This document shows positions 23,031-35,850 of a stretch of DNA of 64,000 bases, in pieces; the stretch's first letter is position 1; each line of letters opens with the position of its first letter. The notes beneath the pieces were generated by a model. The model did not search any database. It saw only the letters and a list, made by a program, of their open reading frames with translations, and was not told where the DNA came from. This DNA is from Pteria penguin (Eukaryota; Mollusca; Bivalvia; Pterioida; Pteriidae): positions 53,298,975-53,362,974 of the forward strand of contig CM068580.1 in the NCBI GenBank assembly GCA_035048485.1. The letters are read 5' to 3'. The translations under genes were made by a program, and so were the position numbers.

Positions 23031-23379
23031 TGGCAGTTGTCTTAGGATTACCGAGAACACGATTCGCAATACTGGTAGCGACTCGGTTCTGAAGATTAAG
23101 ATCAGATTGAGAAGACTGGAGTTTCCCACATTAACAATAGGTAGCATTGATCATTGCAAGATAAAACTACCAAAATGACAATTTGACTGTTTACTGTTTA
23201 CTACTGGATCATATAAAACATATATGAGTATACAACGAAGCTAAAGTACCAATTAATCCTTTATATAATACCGTTTTCTCTTTATAACATTAACAACTAT
23301 TCCTGCCAAATGATTCGTATAATCATATACGCAGTCCAATTTAATTTAATTAATAACATTCAGAAAAATATGGATATAT

Positions 23380-23382
<3 letters not shown>

Positions 23383-23432
<50 letters not shown>
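23383..23432 (+). repeat. (TC)n microsatellite
   Basis: An uninterrupted run of about 25 TC units. Confidence 0.98.
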
Positions 23433-23435
<3 letters not shown>

Positions 23436-26249
23436 TCTGGTCACTTCTTTATATTGGGACGTGATTGTATCTTTAAATCTCATATAATGCCTTTAATACA
23501 TGACATTTTTTCAGGAAAGTAATTCCTACAAGGATGTCATCATCTGACATTCAGAGATGGAATCATTCAATGTTAATGAGAATATTATGACGTAGGAGGC
23601 AATATCCCTATCATCCTCAATATGTGAAATGAAGATTATGGATGCTATGACATGTTATAGATTATTTACGTAACGATTGATACAGACGGGGACATCTGAT
23701 ACAATACAGTGCATGTTTGTTTATTATTCACTGCTGTTTCATATACCCGATGTACTTTACTGACAATAGACAATACAGGTGTAGACAATACAGGTGTAGG
23801 AAGATATTTCATAAAACAATTCATGTGTGATAAAAGCAATGTAGATGAAACGTGAACATAAAAAGTTTATTTTGTTTACTTTGGATACGATTCAATAAAT
23901 TATGTTTGAATCAAATATATATAAATATATGTAGCATTTTACAAATGTACTCATTATTGTTTAAACATTCTGCATTGAGATATGTCACACCTGGGCGCAT
24001 TATTGTCGCTTAAAGCATATGATATCAAATCATGTCACACAATGATGTACAGTCAAACTCACCTAAGACACATTCCTGTATGTATTCGATATAATATTGT
24101 CGTATTTTTTTATTTCTTAGGCAATATGGACAAGCCTGCTTATCATTCCATATTTACCATGAATTTCTTACTACGGAATTCCAGTAATTGTGACGTAATG
24201 GATAAAACTAGCTCTGTAGTCTTCAAATCACTGAACCGAAGGGCATACTAAATCACGCGACTGAAGGGCAAACTAAAAATCAGCAAGTAAAGTAAAAACA
24301 ATTAGAAAACTATCCAAAGAACGTGTATATAAGAGCTTATCATACATGAACCCCCAAAATAGAGCGATATGCTTTTAAAATAAGTGCCATAATCATAGAT
24401 AATAACGTATAATGTTGTACATTTATTTATATTCTCCAATACATGTTATTTCTTAGTTATTTTAACAAAATTGTACACCGATCGAAAACGAAGTGTTCTT
24501 TATCCACACAAAAGTTGCTTACGGAAATCCAACAAACAAAAAAATAAATAGCTGTTTATGGCAGCAACAAGTAGTTTGATCCGAGAGAGAAATGGTCAAT
24601 TTCACGTTCTCCCCTTTGAGACCAACTTAATGGTCTATTTCCTTTCAGCAATAACAGTTGCATCGATAAAGAATAAACCATTTTGTTGAAACCGGCATTG
24701 TGCTATTTACTGAGCACTTAATGCCGTTGTAAGGAAATCGTTCCCTCTGTTACAATTACTCGCCATCTGCTAGAAATGATTATACAATTTCACAAACCAA
24801 TCCATAAATTGATTAGCATTGTATTTTAGTTCAAGAAACTAAACTCGTGTGTTTATGTCAAGCATATATTAAGATATAGACACAGTATATATATTTGTTC
24901 AAATCAGTATGTAAAATATGTTTGGATTTGGAAAATTAGATATTAGATGTAGTTAAGAGAACTTATTTTAAACGAATTTGAAATCGTAATTTTAAATAGC
25001 ATTTAATGCATACAAGTTGATATCTCTTTACTCTTTTGTTTTATAATATCTGACAAATTGTGTTATTTTAATTAGTTTAGGATGTTGGTGAATATAAAAG
25101 TAATCGTTGAATATCGTATGTGATTTCTATGTTTATTAATTTAAACACTGTTGCCAAACAACTATACCAAATCAACGCATGTTTTATATTTGCATTTAAT
25201 CGCCAAAAATTTGAGTTCACTTTTTACAGCAAGGACAGAACAGATCAGTCCATTACTAAGGAGGAACTGTTCGCTGTCAAATATCTCAATCAAAATTCAC
25301 AGAGAAAGTATGTGTGCTCTTAATATATTGTGGATCCTTTCATTAACAACTGAATGTGTAAATCACCAATAATTCCTCAATAGACAATTTGAAGACAGGT
25401 TCAAAATGGATGTCTAAATGTACGAGCTGATAGCCTTTAGCTATATTTTTCAGTACGACGTCACAATAAAAGCGTAATTTGATTTTGAAAAAAATATGAT
25501 AATTTTCATAATTAGATTATGTCTCTAACTGTGACGTCACTATTAAGACATCGCCAAAAGTCATAAGCTGGCACATTAAGACGTATTCAACATCGGCAAG
25601 TGGTCCATTCAAAGTGCTTTATTACACTTATTCATAAAAGTGCGACATTTTGACAATTTTCAATTGTTAAATTGTGACATCATGCAAATGCATCATTCTT
25701 TCCATGTTTGTTTGACCGCATATGACGTCACCACCATAGAAATTATATCACGTTCTTAGTAAGGGTCGCTTACTGTACCACCAAAGTGATTACGAATAAC
25801 TTGGATACAACTTAGTACTTTAATATTCTAGATTTATTTAGGTAGTGATTAAAACAGTTTAAAATTGAAAAGAAATCAAGGATTTGGTTCTAACCCATTA
25901 GCGTGTAATATCACACCGAACACGTCACAAATTGCTGAACGGATGACTGACAAAAAGTAGATAAGTAAAGCTCAAAGGGAAATCATAATGTAGTGGTTAC
26001 GTACCGCCATGAGAAGTAATACATGACACAATTTTACATTCTTTTTGGCCAAGTTAAATTATTGTCAAATGAAAATATTTATATGAATAGGTTTTCATCA
26101 TTCGACTGGATGCGTCCCTCGATGTTCATCATATTCATAGCTATTATATAATATTTACATACCGAAATCAGCAATTTGGTTTTATAACTATCTTGAGCAT
26201 AAATGTCTCTTCAAAAATTGCAGAAGATATAATGAGATGAAACTCATAC
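23433..26249. other. No gene seen
   Basis: AT-rich. A good acceptor-like stretch (TATTTTTTTATTTCTTAG) ends at about 24120 on the plus strand, but no matching donor or recognisable protein follows. Several TGACGTCA-like words occur between 25450 and 25740. Confidence 0.5.
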
Positions 26250-26340
26250 ATATGGACTCTATTGCTGCTGGAGTTCCAATCGGCAACAATCACATTGAGA
26301 GTTGTGACGAGAGCAAACAATGCGGTGTAATAAAGGTGAA
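26250..26340 (-). CDS. Candidate exon, cadherin-linker-like
   Basis: On the minus strand a plausible acceptor, TTCACGTCTCCTGCAG, is followed in phase 1 by HLYYTALFALVTTLNVIVAD and WNSSSNRVH, reaching a possible donor at GTATGAGT. The frame stays open beyond this (to a TGA at 26168) and includes YEFHLIISSAIFEETFMLKI. The order L-N-V-x-V-x-D-x-N, a linker, Y-x-x-x-I, E-x-x, then T-x-x-L-K-I is how the junction between two cadherin repeats reads. If the longer reading is right the donor differs, and the in-frame TGA argues against it. The call rests on remembered family patterns and weak splice signals. Confidence 0.28.
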
Positions 26341-27438
26341 CTGCAGGAGACGTGAACACCACTGAATGTGATTGATTTAGCGACAAAGGTGCTAGCTCTA
26401 TTGAAAGCGATCGATCTCTAATCAACGAGTCATGAAATTTACGCGAATGTCCACTTATATCCAACATGTTGAGGTATTGAACGGATGCAATAGAGACCTT
26501 TAGGAATCAAATATCGGTACGGTAAATAAACCATCCTTACCGAGTTAAATGGCTCGAACATGCATTATGAATTGTGACATTTGAAATTGGACTCAGAAGA
26601 GCGGAAATTTCCCCCACGTGGAGGCTAGACTCCGTTAATGTTTTGTGAACATATGGGCAAGATATAAAGATTTTACCAAGGAATTATTTTCCGGTATTAG
26701 TGCAAATGTGGGAGGCTTATCGCTAACAATTAAAGTCAAGATATTACGCGAAGAAAGGTGATTTCCTCGTCAGTAGAGGCAGTCGATAATTATCGATGAA
26801 AATAGAATTAGACTTTATGTTATTTAACAATATATCAATTGCCTAGGCTACATATTCTAAAATAATGTTTATCGTATACTGAGATAACTGGGCACATATC
26901 CTTCAAGCGAGATGCATTATTTATATTATCCTCCGGTGGCAGCCTTGGGCGTGAGATATCTGTATACCATCTCTTTGATGTAGCTTATTTGTGACAACAT
27001 TATTTGATTAACTCTAGGGTTAAGAATCGACATAATACATGAAATAGTTATTGTTATTCCATTGATGAATTGATGTTGTAATATATAACATAATGCGGTA
27101 AAATATGTTCCTTTATAACTAATTATGGTTGACGTTACATCACTTCATGTCTTTCCACTGTTTCATAATATTTGCATCTGATCAACCTAGATTTACAAAT
27201 TTGCGTTCATTATCAATTCTGGATGGAGATGGTTTTTTTCTGAAGATAAAATGGTGATGGTACAATCTGGCCTCGAGTTTCGTAAAATGTTTACCGAACA
27301 TTGACTCTTTAATATTCAAGCAATGTTGCGCATTTCAATTATGTGATTTAACCTTAAGTGATTTTTGGTATCTCTTAAAAATCTAATTAAGATTATTAAG
27401 GAAATTCAAAAAAATAAATATAGCGAATATCTATATTT
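26341..27438. other. No gene seen
   Basis: No recognised element or coding signal. Confidence 0.5.
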
Positions 27439-27990
27439 ATTATAATAACTGGGCCGGTGTCACTGCTGGTGGACTGATAGTTCCCGAGAGTAGCATAAGT
27501 CTAGTTTAAAAAGTTTCTGTATTGACATGATATATACTTGAAATTTTCACTCAAGAAATTTTGAAAATCGCTCTAAAAATAAGGAGTCTCTCCTCATGCA
27601 TATCTCTGTCCGTAGATTGATTCTTTGGTTCACTTTTTCGACAACCTGGTTTTAGCTCTGTTCTTCAAATATTTATATCTTATTAGAATGCTATTTTATG
27701 TCTTGTAGATTATGCCTGTTCTTCAAATATTTATATATTATTAGAATTCCAGTAATTCAGCCATGAACATCACTGAAGAGACATAAGTTGTCGAAATGCG
27801 CATCTGGTGCACAAAATTATAACGTATAAATATTCTAATAATTATTATAACCACTAAGCAGGTGTCATTGCTGGTGGACTGATACATGTAGGTCCCGAGG
27901 GCATCAGAGGTCAGTTTTCATCGCTTTTGTACTGACATGAAATATATATTCAAAATTTTCAGGCATGAAATTTGAACATTACTCTAAAAC
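27439..27990 (+). mobile_element. Tandem (1.4-copy) hammerhead-type repeat monomers, 395-bp period
   Basis: GCTGGTGGACTGATA occurs at 27475 and again at 27870, with flanking GTTCCCGAGAG/GGTCCCGAGGG and CTGTATTGACATGA/CTGTACTGACATGA aligned around them. One hammerhead motif (27768-27809) lies between. Tandem monomers separated by type I hammerheads are typical of Penelope-like element terminal repeats and of retrozymes (known from those families). No reverse transcriptase is directly attached to this copy. Confidence 0.82.
27768..27809 (+). ncRNA. Type I hammerhead ribozyme motif
   Basis: Core CTGAAGA at 27773-27779 and GAAA at 27793-27796. Stem II pairs GACA (27780-27783) with TGTC (27789-27792). 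Stem III is the minimal AT/AT pair around a GCGC loop, followed by C17 at 27804 (predicted cleavage 3' of it). Stem I pairs CATCA (27768-27772) with TGGTG (27805-27809), including one G-U. All invariant core bases are present. A very short stem III is typical of hammerheads in Penelope-like elements. Confidence 0.85.
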
Positions 27991-28486
27991 TTCTAATTTT
28001 TATTACTTGTTATTGGCAGCTTTGGAGAATCATAATGTCGTAAACTGATTTCACGGAATATAACTTTGTATGTAGTTAAATACTGTTGAACATTCAGACC
28101 TATCCATTACATGAATTAACATCAAATCCATAGACTGTAAATCGATATTTATCATGGTGTATCGGGGTCTTACATTCACCAACTGGTCGTGATCCTACAC
28201 ATCGACGGAATGAATTAAAAACAGCAAAACTCATTATTATTGAGGAGGTGTAAAAACATGCAAATTATTACACAAATTTAAATCTTCTGTGTCTTTCATC
28301 GTCATTGCTGTAATAATTTTTGGCGTTATCCATGGACCAGCTAGAGCCAGGGTCTATATTAAAGCCACACCACTACATGTGTATTTAAGACATTTTGTTT
28401 CTCTTTTTTGACTTTATTGTGGGTTTTGTTTGAAATAATAAGACGTCCCCCGAATGAAAGTATAAATTAAATAAGTAACAAGAAAC

Positions 28487-28579
28487 AATGTCCACAGATT
28501 TTATGCCACTTAGGCTTTATCAAGTTATCAAATTATTCCCACTTGACAAAGGCCAAGTGGCCGAAAATCTATGGACATT
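28487..28579. repeat. 39-bp imperfect inverted repeat
   Basis: The arm 28487-28525 (AATGTCCACAGATT..) pairs with 28541-28579 (..GGCCGAAAATCTATGGACATT) with about six mismatches and a 15-bp loop. The right arm contains ACTTGACAAAGGCC..GGCCGAAAAT, a motif that recurs at 42968-42990 and, inverted, at 63200-63232 near the Penelope-like endonuclease. Confidence 0.8.
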
Positions 28580-29156
28580 GAGTATATCCATTTACTCGTT
28601 ATTTTACAGCTATGTTATCGTTTGGGTATGTCTCTATTCCTCTTGTGACATATCTAAAGAATTTTGATGATATAACATTGATATCTAACGTGCAGATCAC
28701 ACAAGTAAATGAACAGAAAAAGGTTTAAACAATATAGTATTAACAGTTAATCGCATTATTTTTTTTCAATTAATGTGAAAATATCATCAAAAGAATATTT
28801 CATTTTACATTTTTAATTTCTGTTTGTGAATGAATAATATAAAGTTCTCATAGGATAGTATATATATATATATATGTATGATTTTACATTTAGGCAGCGA
28901 ACTACAGACACGCAAAATGTAGCTGGCGTCCGATATCATCGTATAATTAGACTACTGCTTTGTTAACAGCTTTCTTATTTCATTTTCTTATTTTTATTTA
29001 TGTAATTCTTTTAATTGTTTTGTCCAGAAGAAGGGGCAGATCGCCTCGAAAATTTGACCATTTTTTATTTTAGTGTCCTTTGTCGCTTTCTTGTGCTTCC
29101 ATATTTGACTTCTTTTATTCTTTAGCGACTTGCATTGACCCACGGTTAATCCGACA

Positions 29157-29555
29157 GTTTTGAGTTTTGCAAATTTACGAAATTTACAAATTACTACTAA
29201 ACTTTTAACTCAGGGTTACAGATATCACAAGCTAAGAAAAACATTCGGCAAATTCTTCAGATCTTATTCAGAACTTCTATCTAAATTTGGAAATATTTCT
29301 TTTCAACAGTATGTATCCAATGGAATTTCCCACCCTAATTTTTACGGTGATCTCGTATATAAACTAAGGAAAGTAAAAGGCTCCGATAACGTTATTTTAT
29401 CATGTAATAAAATAGTCAAACGTCTCCTAAATAGACAATATGATATTGAGATCATCAAAAAGACTATAGGTCTTGTATTTGGCCCCTCTACAGCCTTATG
29501 CAGACTTTTACTTGAACGTTGCACGCTGACTAACAGGGCGGTGGGGACTATATGA
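29157..29555 (+). pseudogene. Penelope-like reverse transcriptase C-terminal region (copy 1)
   Basis: An open segment of about 131 codons that reads as the region after the catalytic palm of a Penelope-like reverse transcriptase: LLTQGYRYHKLRKTFGKF, YSELLSKFGNISF, GISHPNFYGDLVYKLRKV, then FGPSTALCRLLLERCTL. The upstream fingers and palm with the YLDD box are absent, so it is a 5'-truncated copy and cannot polymerise. The frame is uninterrupted, unlike the homologous stretches at 47.9 and 51.9 kb, which suggests a younger copy. The first ATG-like start is not meaningful. Downstream, 29556-30105 is the non-coding 3' end shared with copy 2. Confidence 0.8.
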
Positions 29556-30660
<1,105 letters not shown>

Positions 30661-30663
30661 ATA

Positions 30664-30754
<91 letters not shown>
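30661..30754 (+). repeat. (TA)n microsatellite
   Basis: A TA run directly right of the palindrome, preceded by a few ATAAT units. Confidence 0.95.
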
Positions 30755-30755
<1 letters not shown>

Positions 30756-30790
30756 ACAGCTAACAAGACACGCTATATTTAAATTATATA

Positions 30791-30964
30791 GGGGCAGGCG
30801 TGGTGTAGTAGTTAAGCGCTTAGCTTGCGGCGCCGACGATCCAGGTTCGATTCCCGGGTTGCGCCACTATGTTTAAGAGGTTGGTAACCTCCTGCTTCCA
30901 TGTCGCGATATAACTGAAATATTGTTGAAAGCGACGTAAAACACCAATCAACCAACCAACCAAC
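30791..30964 (+). mobile_element. SINE B, complete
   Basis: Head GGCAGGCGTGGTGTAGTAGT with TTAAGCGCTTAGCTTGCGG and B box AGGTTCGATTCCCGGG, body TAAGAGGTTGGTAACCTCC and TGAAAGCGACGTAAAACACC, tail CAATCAACCAACCAACCAAC. It sits in TA-rich DNA, so a target duplication cannot be separated from the background. Confidence 0.9.
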
Positions 30965-31334
30965 TATATATATATATATATATATATATATTCTTCGGAG
31001 ATCCAAGGTCCATAGTACTTCCAGGTGTTTCACTGATTCTATTTGTGCTTTATATGTATATTTCTCTTTCAGTGATTGTATTCTTTCAGAGGATCCGCCT
31101 GCGTTATATTGGGTAAATCCCTTCACTTTCCGCGGCCGTGCTGTCATGCATACGATTAGCTAATGATTGGCTATTAGACCTCCATTTTTGTGGAGCTCGG
31201 GTAGCTCAGTCGGTAAGAGGGTCGGATGCATGACAGCTAGGTGATTCGGTACCATAGGTCGTAGGTTCGAGTCCCAGTCGGGGAACGAATTTAAGTGAAA
31301 TAAAGGGTGCCTTGTTAGCTGTAGTGTCTTTGTG

Positions 31335-31340
<6 letters not shown>
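30965..31340. mobile_element. TA-flanked segment with tRNA-like sequence (possible third SINE)
   Basis: Bounded by (TA)n tracts at 30966-30991 and 31337-31378. At 31196-31292 it holds TAGCTCAGTCGGTAAGAG (A box) and GGTTCGAGTCCC (B box), spaced wider than in a mature tRNA gene and with poor D and T stems. It is better read as a tRNA-derived element or pseudogene than a functional tRNA. GCCTTGTTAGCTGTAGTGTC near 31311 is inverted relative to ACAGCTAACAAGACAC at 30757, hinting that both edges belong to one element. Confidence 0.45.
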
Positions 31341-31382
<42 letters not shown>

Positions 31383-31384
31383 TG

Positions 31385-31735
31385 GCGTCAGGCATTAGGG
31401 AAGCAATCTCTTGCCAAGAATATCATCATTGATAAACCGACACCTGACCAGTAATCTTTAAGTGCAGTACTTTCTATCTCTAGGTGCCAGTTAGAATGTG
31501 GGACTACCTATGTTGACTTAGCTCTTTAGATTTGTTTGGATTCTTCGATTGGTTCTTTGGCTCTTACTTTGTAATTGTTAATTTCGTAATAATATGGTTC
31601 TTACTTTGGTAATTATCAATGCGGTAAGGATTTTGCTCGTTAAATATTTACCATTTCTATTTTTAGTTTCGGTCTCAAGCATCACTGAGGGGACATAAAT
31701 CGTCGAAATGTGAATATTGTGCACTATGTTGCTAT
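31385..31735 (+). mobile_element. Degenerate hammerhead-type repeat
   Basis: GCATCACTGAGGGGACATAA followed by TCGTCGAAATG near 31679-31712 aligns with the ribozyme at 27768-27809, but the core reads CTGAGGG instead of CTGANGA and the cleavage-side bases are altered. The upstream word GGCATTAGGGAAGCAATCTC also occurs (diverged) near 41010, suggesting a second diverged copy there. Activity is not expected. Confidence 0.6.
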
Positions 31736-32069
31736 TAGACTGAATAATTCCGTCTCTGTTTGCTCCCGTTTATGTTTTGTCGCTAAAAAAAGAGAAGGAA
31801 TCCGTTAAGGCTCATTCCGTGTCGATAGCAGTCAATCTGAACGCGGTGAATTTACAGTCAATCTGCATGCAATAATTCAATTTACACAACTGTATTTCAT
31901 AATATATACCTATTTCAGTCACGTTAACACCATGTTAAAACTATTATTTTCATCTTTTTTTTTTCCCTGCTGCTACAAATATCAAGTTGTTGACCAAATC
32001 GACAGTTATGCCTTCAGGTAAGGCAACCAATCAGGTTTGTAGTATTTTGTTTCCTGCAATCTGATTGGT

Positions 32070-32165
32070 TGCTTTACTGCCTCATCCGACGAGCCATCAG
32101 TGGGACTCGAACCCGGGATCTATTGGTCACGAACCAAAGACCTTTCCGGATTAACAACGTTATGT
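32070..32165 (-). mobile_element. SINE A fragment (head)
   Basis: On the minus strand: GGTTCGTGACCAATAGATCC, CGGGTTCGAGTCCC (B box), ATGGCTCGTCGGATGAGGCA. The 3' two thirds is missing. Confidence 0.7.
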
Positions 32166-32274
32166 AATATATTATATAAAAATGTAGTGAAAACGTTGTA
32201 AGGAATCGACAGCATATTTAGATTTATAAATGTTTGGCCTGTATGTTTCGTGGTGTCTCTTTTGCTACTTGTGT

Positions 32275-32425
32275 GTAAACAAATTTGACGTAGAAGTCAG
32301 GGATGCATCCAGGGTTGCATTTAATAGTAGTAAAATGAGACATAGTCTGGAAGCCTAAAAGAAACACTGGCAAATCCCTAAGTGCAGTCCTCTTGATGCT
32401 CTTTTTGAGAATCTTTTTAATTGTA
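32275..32425. repeat. Dispersed repeat shared with 44060-44215
   Basis: GTAGAAGTCAGGGATGCATC, CAGGGTTGCATTTAA, AAATGAGACA and AAGCCTA words align with GTAGAAGTCAGTGGTGTATC, CAGGATTTGCATTTAA, AAATGAGACAGAG and AGGCCTA at 44070-44145. The class is unknown. Overlapping minus-strand frames here are not convincing genes. Confidence 0.55.
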
Positions 32426-33211
32426 CGGAAGAAAGTGATGAAAAGGGAAAACACAAACTCTCGAAGTGTATTTTTAAATTAGCTGTCGGAAAGATTATGC
32501 CCATCGTTTCGCGTATTGTCTTGGATACGAGCACATAAAACACATATTTGGATACAGAACTATCACAAATGCAACGCTCCATGAAAAGTCCAGGTACAAA
32601 TTACATGAACAACACGTGTATGTCTCGAGTAGAAATCCCTCATCAGCATTTTAATCTTATGTGAAGTGAATTTGATAGATTATTTTTTTAAATATTTTTC
32701 AGTTGCGTCATGAAGTATTTCTATAATGTAAAACATGAAAGTTGCTGACACAATATCACTGTGGCAAAACAATAGCGCACCATAGTGACCTCTGGAAATA
32801 AGAGCGTCTCCTGCTTTTGCTAGACACCATTGCCCTTAATGCCTAAAACTTCTAACATTTGGGAGAACGAAAGTAAGGATAAGGCACTACTATCTACTTA
32901 TGTCTCCTCCGCCACGATGTCTTTTTTTTTTTTTTTTTTGGTCAGTGTAAAAACAAAGTAAAAACTGGTAACATTTATGATGAATATAGACAGCATAACA
33001 GCAACAGCAAGAATAATGTAATATCACACCACCCTGGTATGAGCAGATTAATGAACACTACAATTATATAGTGAGGACATTTCAGAAACTGGACTCTAAT
33101 ATTTACAAACAATTTCCTTAAAATACTTGAAAATTTCGCAGGATGGAAATTTTAGAATTGATTTTTCATTGTGACGAGATAAACGATGATGAAAATGAAA
33201 TCACAAATACA
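32426..33211. other. No gene seen; T run
   Basis: An 18-base T run lies near 32922-32939. No other recognised feature. Confidence 0.5.
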
Positions 33212-33313
33212 TTTTATTAATAATGTTACACACTTTATTAATGGTGTTATACGCTTTCTTAGTGGAGTTATATGCTTTATTAATGGTGTTACACGCTTTA
33301 TTGATTGTGTCAT
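33212..33313 (+). repeat. 27-bp tandem repeat, about 4 units
   Basis: Units around TTTATTAATGGTGTTACACGC, diverged between copies. Confidence 0.8.
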
Positions 33314-35564
33314 AAACTATTGAAATTTCATTACATCATATTACTTGACACCAAGTTCATGATTGTAAACTAGTAGCACTGCACAGTGAATCCCTCCGCA
33401 CACAGCATGATTAATATGATTAATAATATTAATAATAATAGTAATACATAGTGCAGTCTTATTGAACAAAAGGATAAGAAAGCCATACTATATTGCAATC
33501 CTTATAAATTTGAAATAGTTTTGCGCATCATTACGGCAAATTAATTTCTGTATTGAACACCAAATATAATAGCAACTAGATATCAAAAAATGTACCTGAC
33601 CGAAATTCCGAACATTATTAACAAAAATGTATGTCGAATTACCTGTAACTAAATATCTATTTCTCGTTATATGAGAGACTGACTTTGATAGAAACGATGT
33701 ATAAATATAACAGTTTTACGTAATTAGATGCCATTTTGTCAACCCGAAGGTACACTGTCAGACGAAGCGAAGCCGCGACAATTTTTTTCCGAGGGTTGGC
33801 AAACTTGCATGTCAAATTGTAAGGAATGTAAATAGTTGTCTTATCTTTAGGCATATCAAATACAATAGAAACGATATTGTAACACTTTCAAGGAAAACTT
33901 AAACCGTCGCACTAAATTCGCGCATATGGCATTCCTATTGAATGTGACTTATTCTTGATTTCGTTGCAAAAACTGGATTAAATAAATTCAAACTTTTCTA
34001 CCGTTTGATCATCAAATCAAATTACAGAAATTTATTTTGAGTTATAATAAAACCTATAAGAAATTAGTAACTTGCAAATATGTAGATTTTGAACAAATTG
34101 ACCTATCTAAATTTGTTAAGTATCAGACAAAATTCTTCCTTCATTTAATTCATTCTCATTTCATTTTCTTGAAATGCATACATACTTCAGAATTTAAATC
34201 TATTTTAAGTGTAGATGTTTGACCTTTTTCAATTTTATGTACGAGAATTTCGATTCATTAAAATACGTGTCATGAGTTCTCATCCGATTTCATCACACAG
34301 AGAAATGATAAAAGCAACACCGTTGTGAATACACAAGAAAGAGAGACGGAGAAGAAGACTAAGAAAAAGAAGAAGGATATTTATGAATATGTTATATATG
34401 TATTTTATTAGATTTATTATGTTTTCCATTCTTAAAACGAATTTAGGAAAGCTACAAAATGAAATAATTTCCTCATACCAAACTGCTTGAGGCAATTTCT
34501 TAGCTTTGGCCTGAAAATCCCGAATCAGTGTTTTATTGAAAATGTTTCGAACAACTAGTTGAATGAAAAACATTCAACATAGTTCAATAAAGATTTCATT
34601 TTTCATTTCAGTCTTTGTTCCTAATCATTATAATGCCCTGTTCTTTCACATGGCCTTAACTGTGTTATTCATCTGATGAGTACAGTGTTCAAATGGTTTT
34701 CGTCAAATACTTACGGGACAATTACCTCACCTCTGGTAAATCAGGTGTTTCACTATCATAAAAACTAAGTAACAATGATATTTGTCAACAATAAGAATGT
34801 AACTGACAGTGATAGAAAAGTAGAGCACACGAACATAATGGTAAAATCGTTTGATATCAAATACTATGCCTAACAGTCGGCGATAAAATAGTAATATATC
34901 TATATATCAACTTTACTGATTTAGTATTCAGTATGCGCTATTTAAACAGTGTTGACCCTGAGGAGCCGAGATAAATACCAACTTTGTGATTTATTTAAAG
35001 TGACAAAGCAATACTTTGATGGTTTCGGGGAAGACAGGATTGGTGGTAAATGGATGTGCTTCTGATATATCAATTCTCTAGACAGGATGTTCTGGAGCGT
35101 CATAAGTTAAGTAACAAGGGTCTGCAGATAATCGAACTCACTAAATTCACCATTAAAAGCATCGTCAAGTTTTACACAATAAATGCGTTACAAATTATCA
35201 GCTCTTTTTTGTAACACTTAGGACAAAATGTAAGAGTTAACATGTTATACGTCATCGATTTCGAATTTTTAAAACTCAATATCCATTATCAAGGTCACAC
35301 AGTGATTTGCAAATAAATACAGGTTCTTAATATTTTGTGATAACATTAAGTATTTTGAATATGTCAATAGAATCCAGACTCGGTCAAAACCAAGCAACTT
35401 GTCAAAACACATACACTGAAATTACACCTCGAGTTATGACAAACGTGACGATACCAACTTTCATATTATAATTTTTCCTTTCTGACTCAGCTATAGCCAG
35501 ATTTCACAATTAATAAGTTGTGCCAGAGCATGCTCCTCTTATGAGTATTTTGTTCTAAGGGTCA
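33314..35564. other. No gene seen
   Basis: AT-rich. A slightly GC-richer island at 33725-33800 carries a 35-codon plus-strand frame (MPFCQPEGTLSDEAKPRQFF..) followed by a GTAAGG donor-like site. It has no family resemblance and may be chance. Confidence 0.45.
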
Positions 35565-35850
35565 GACGACTAACAAAAGTATTGACTCAGGGCTACGATC
35601 TTGAACATATGAAATTGTCACTGAGGAAGTTCTTCGGTCGATACCAAGTTATTGTTGGACAGTAAGAAGTTCGCCTTTCTAAAATGTTGTATAATATTCT
35701 GGGGATGTGCTTTCATTTACTGATCTGACAAACTACCTATATCACTTTACTGACCGGACAGGAGAGGTTTCTCTGGAACATTTGCGACCGGTGTAACATA
35801 CAAGCAGGAGTCACTCACTCCTTTCGGACACACATTCGCAAATGTTCTCC
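35565..35850 (+). pseudogene. Penelope-like reverse transcriptase fragment
   Basis: Translates as LTKVLTQGYDLEHMKLSLRK followed by FFGRYQVIVGQ and then a stop. This is the 'LL-TQGY..L..S..KFFGRYQ' segment that follows the palm in this family, also seen at 43.2 and 29.2 kb. It continues into CATACAAGCAGGAGTCACTC, the diverged tail motif. Short, stop-interrupted, inactive. Confidence 0.6.

Noticed and set aside
25120..25372. Overlapping plus frames at 25.1-25.4 kb
   Set aside because: Two frames compete over the same bases and neither has a recognisable domain or splice context.
31196..31292. Functional tRNA gene
   Set aside because: A and B boxes are present, but their spacing is too wide and acceptor, D and T stems do not pair well; more likely a tRNA-derived element.
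31679..31712. Third active hammerhead
   Set aside because: The core is mutated (CTGAGGG) and stem I has a mismatch near the cleavage site.
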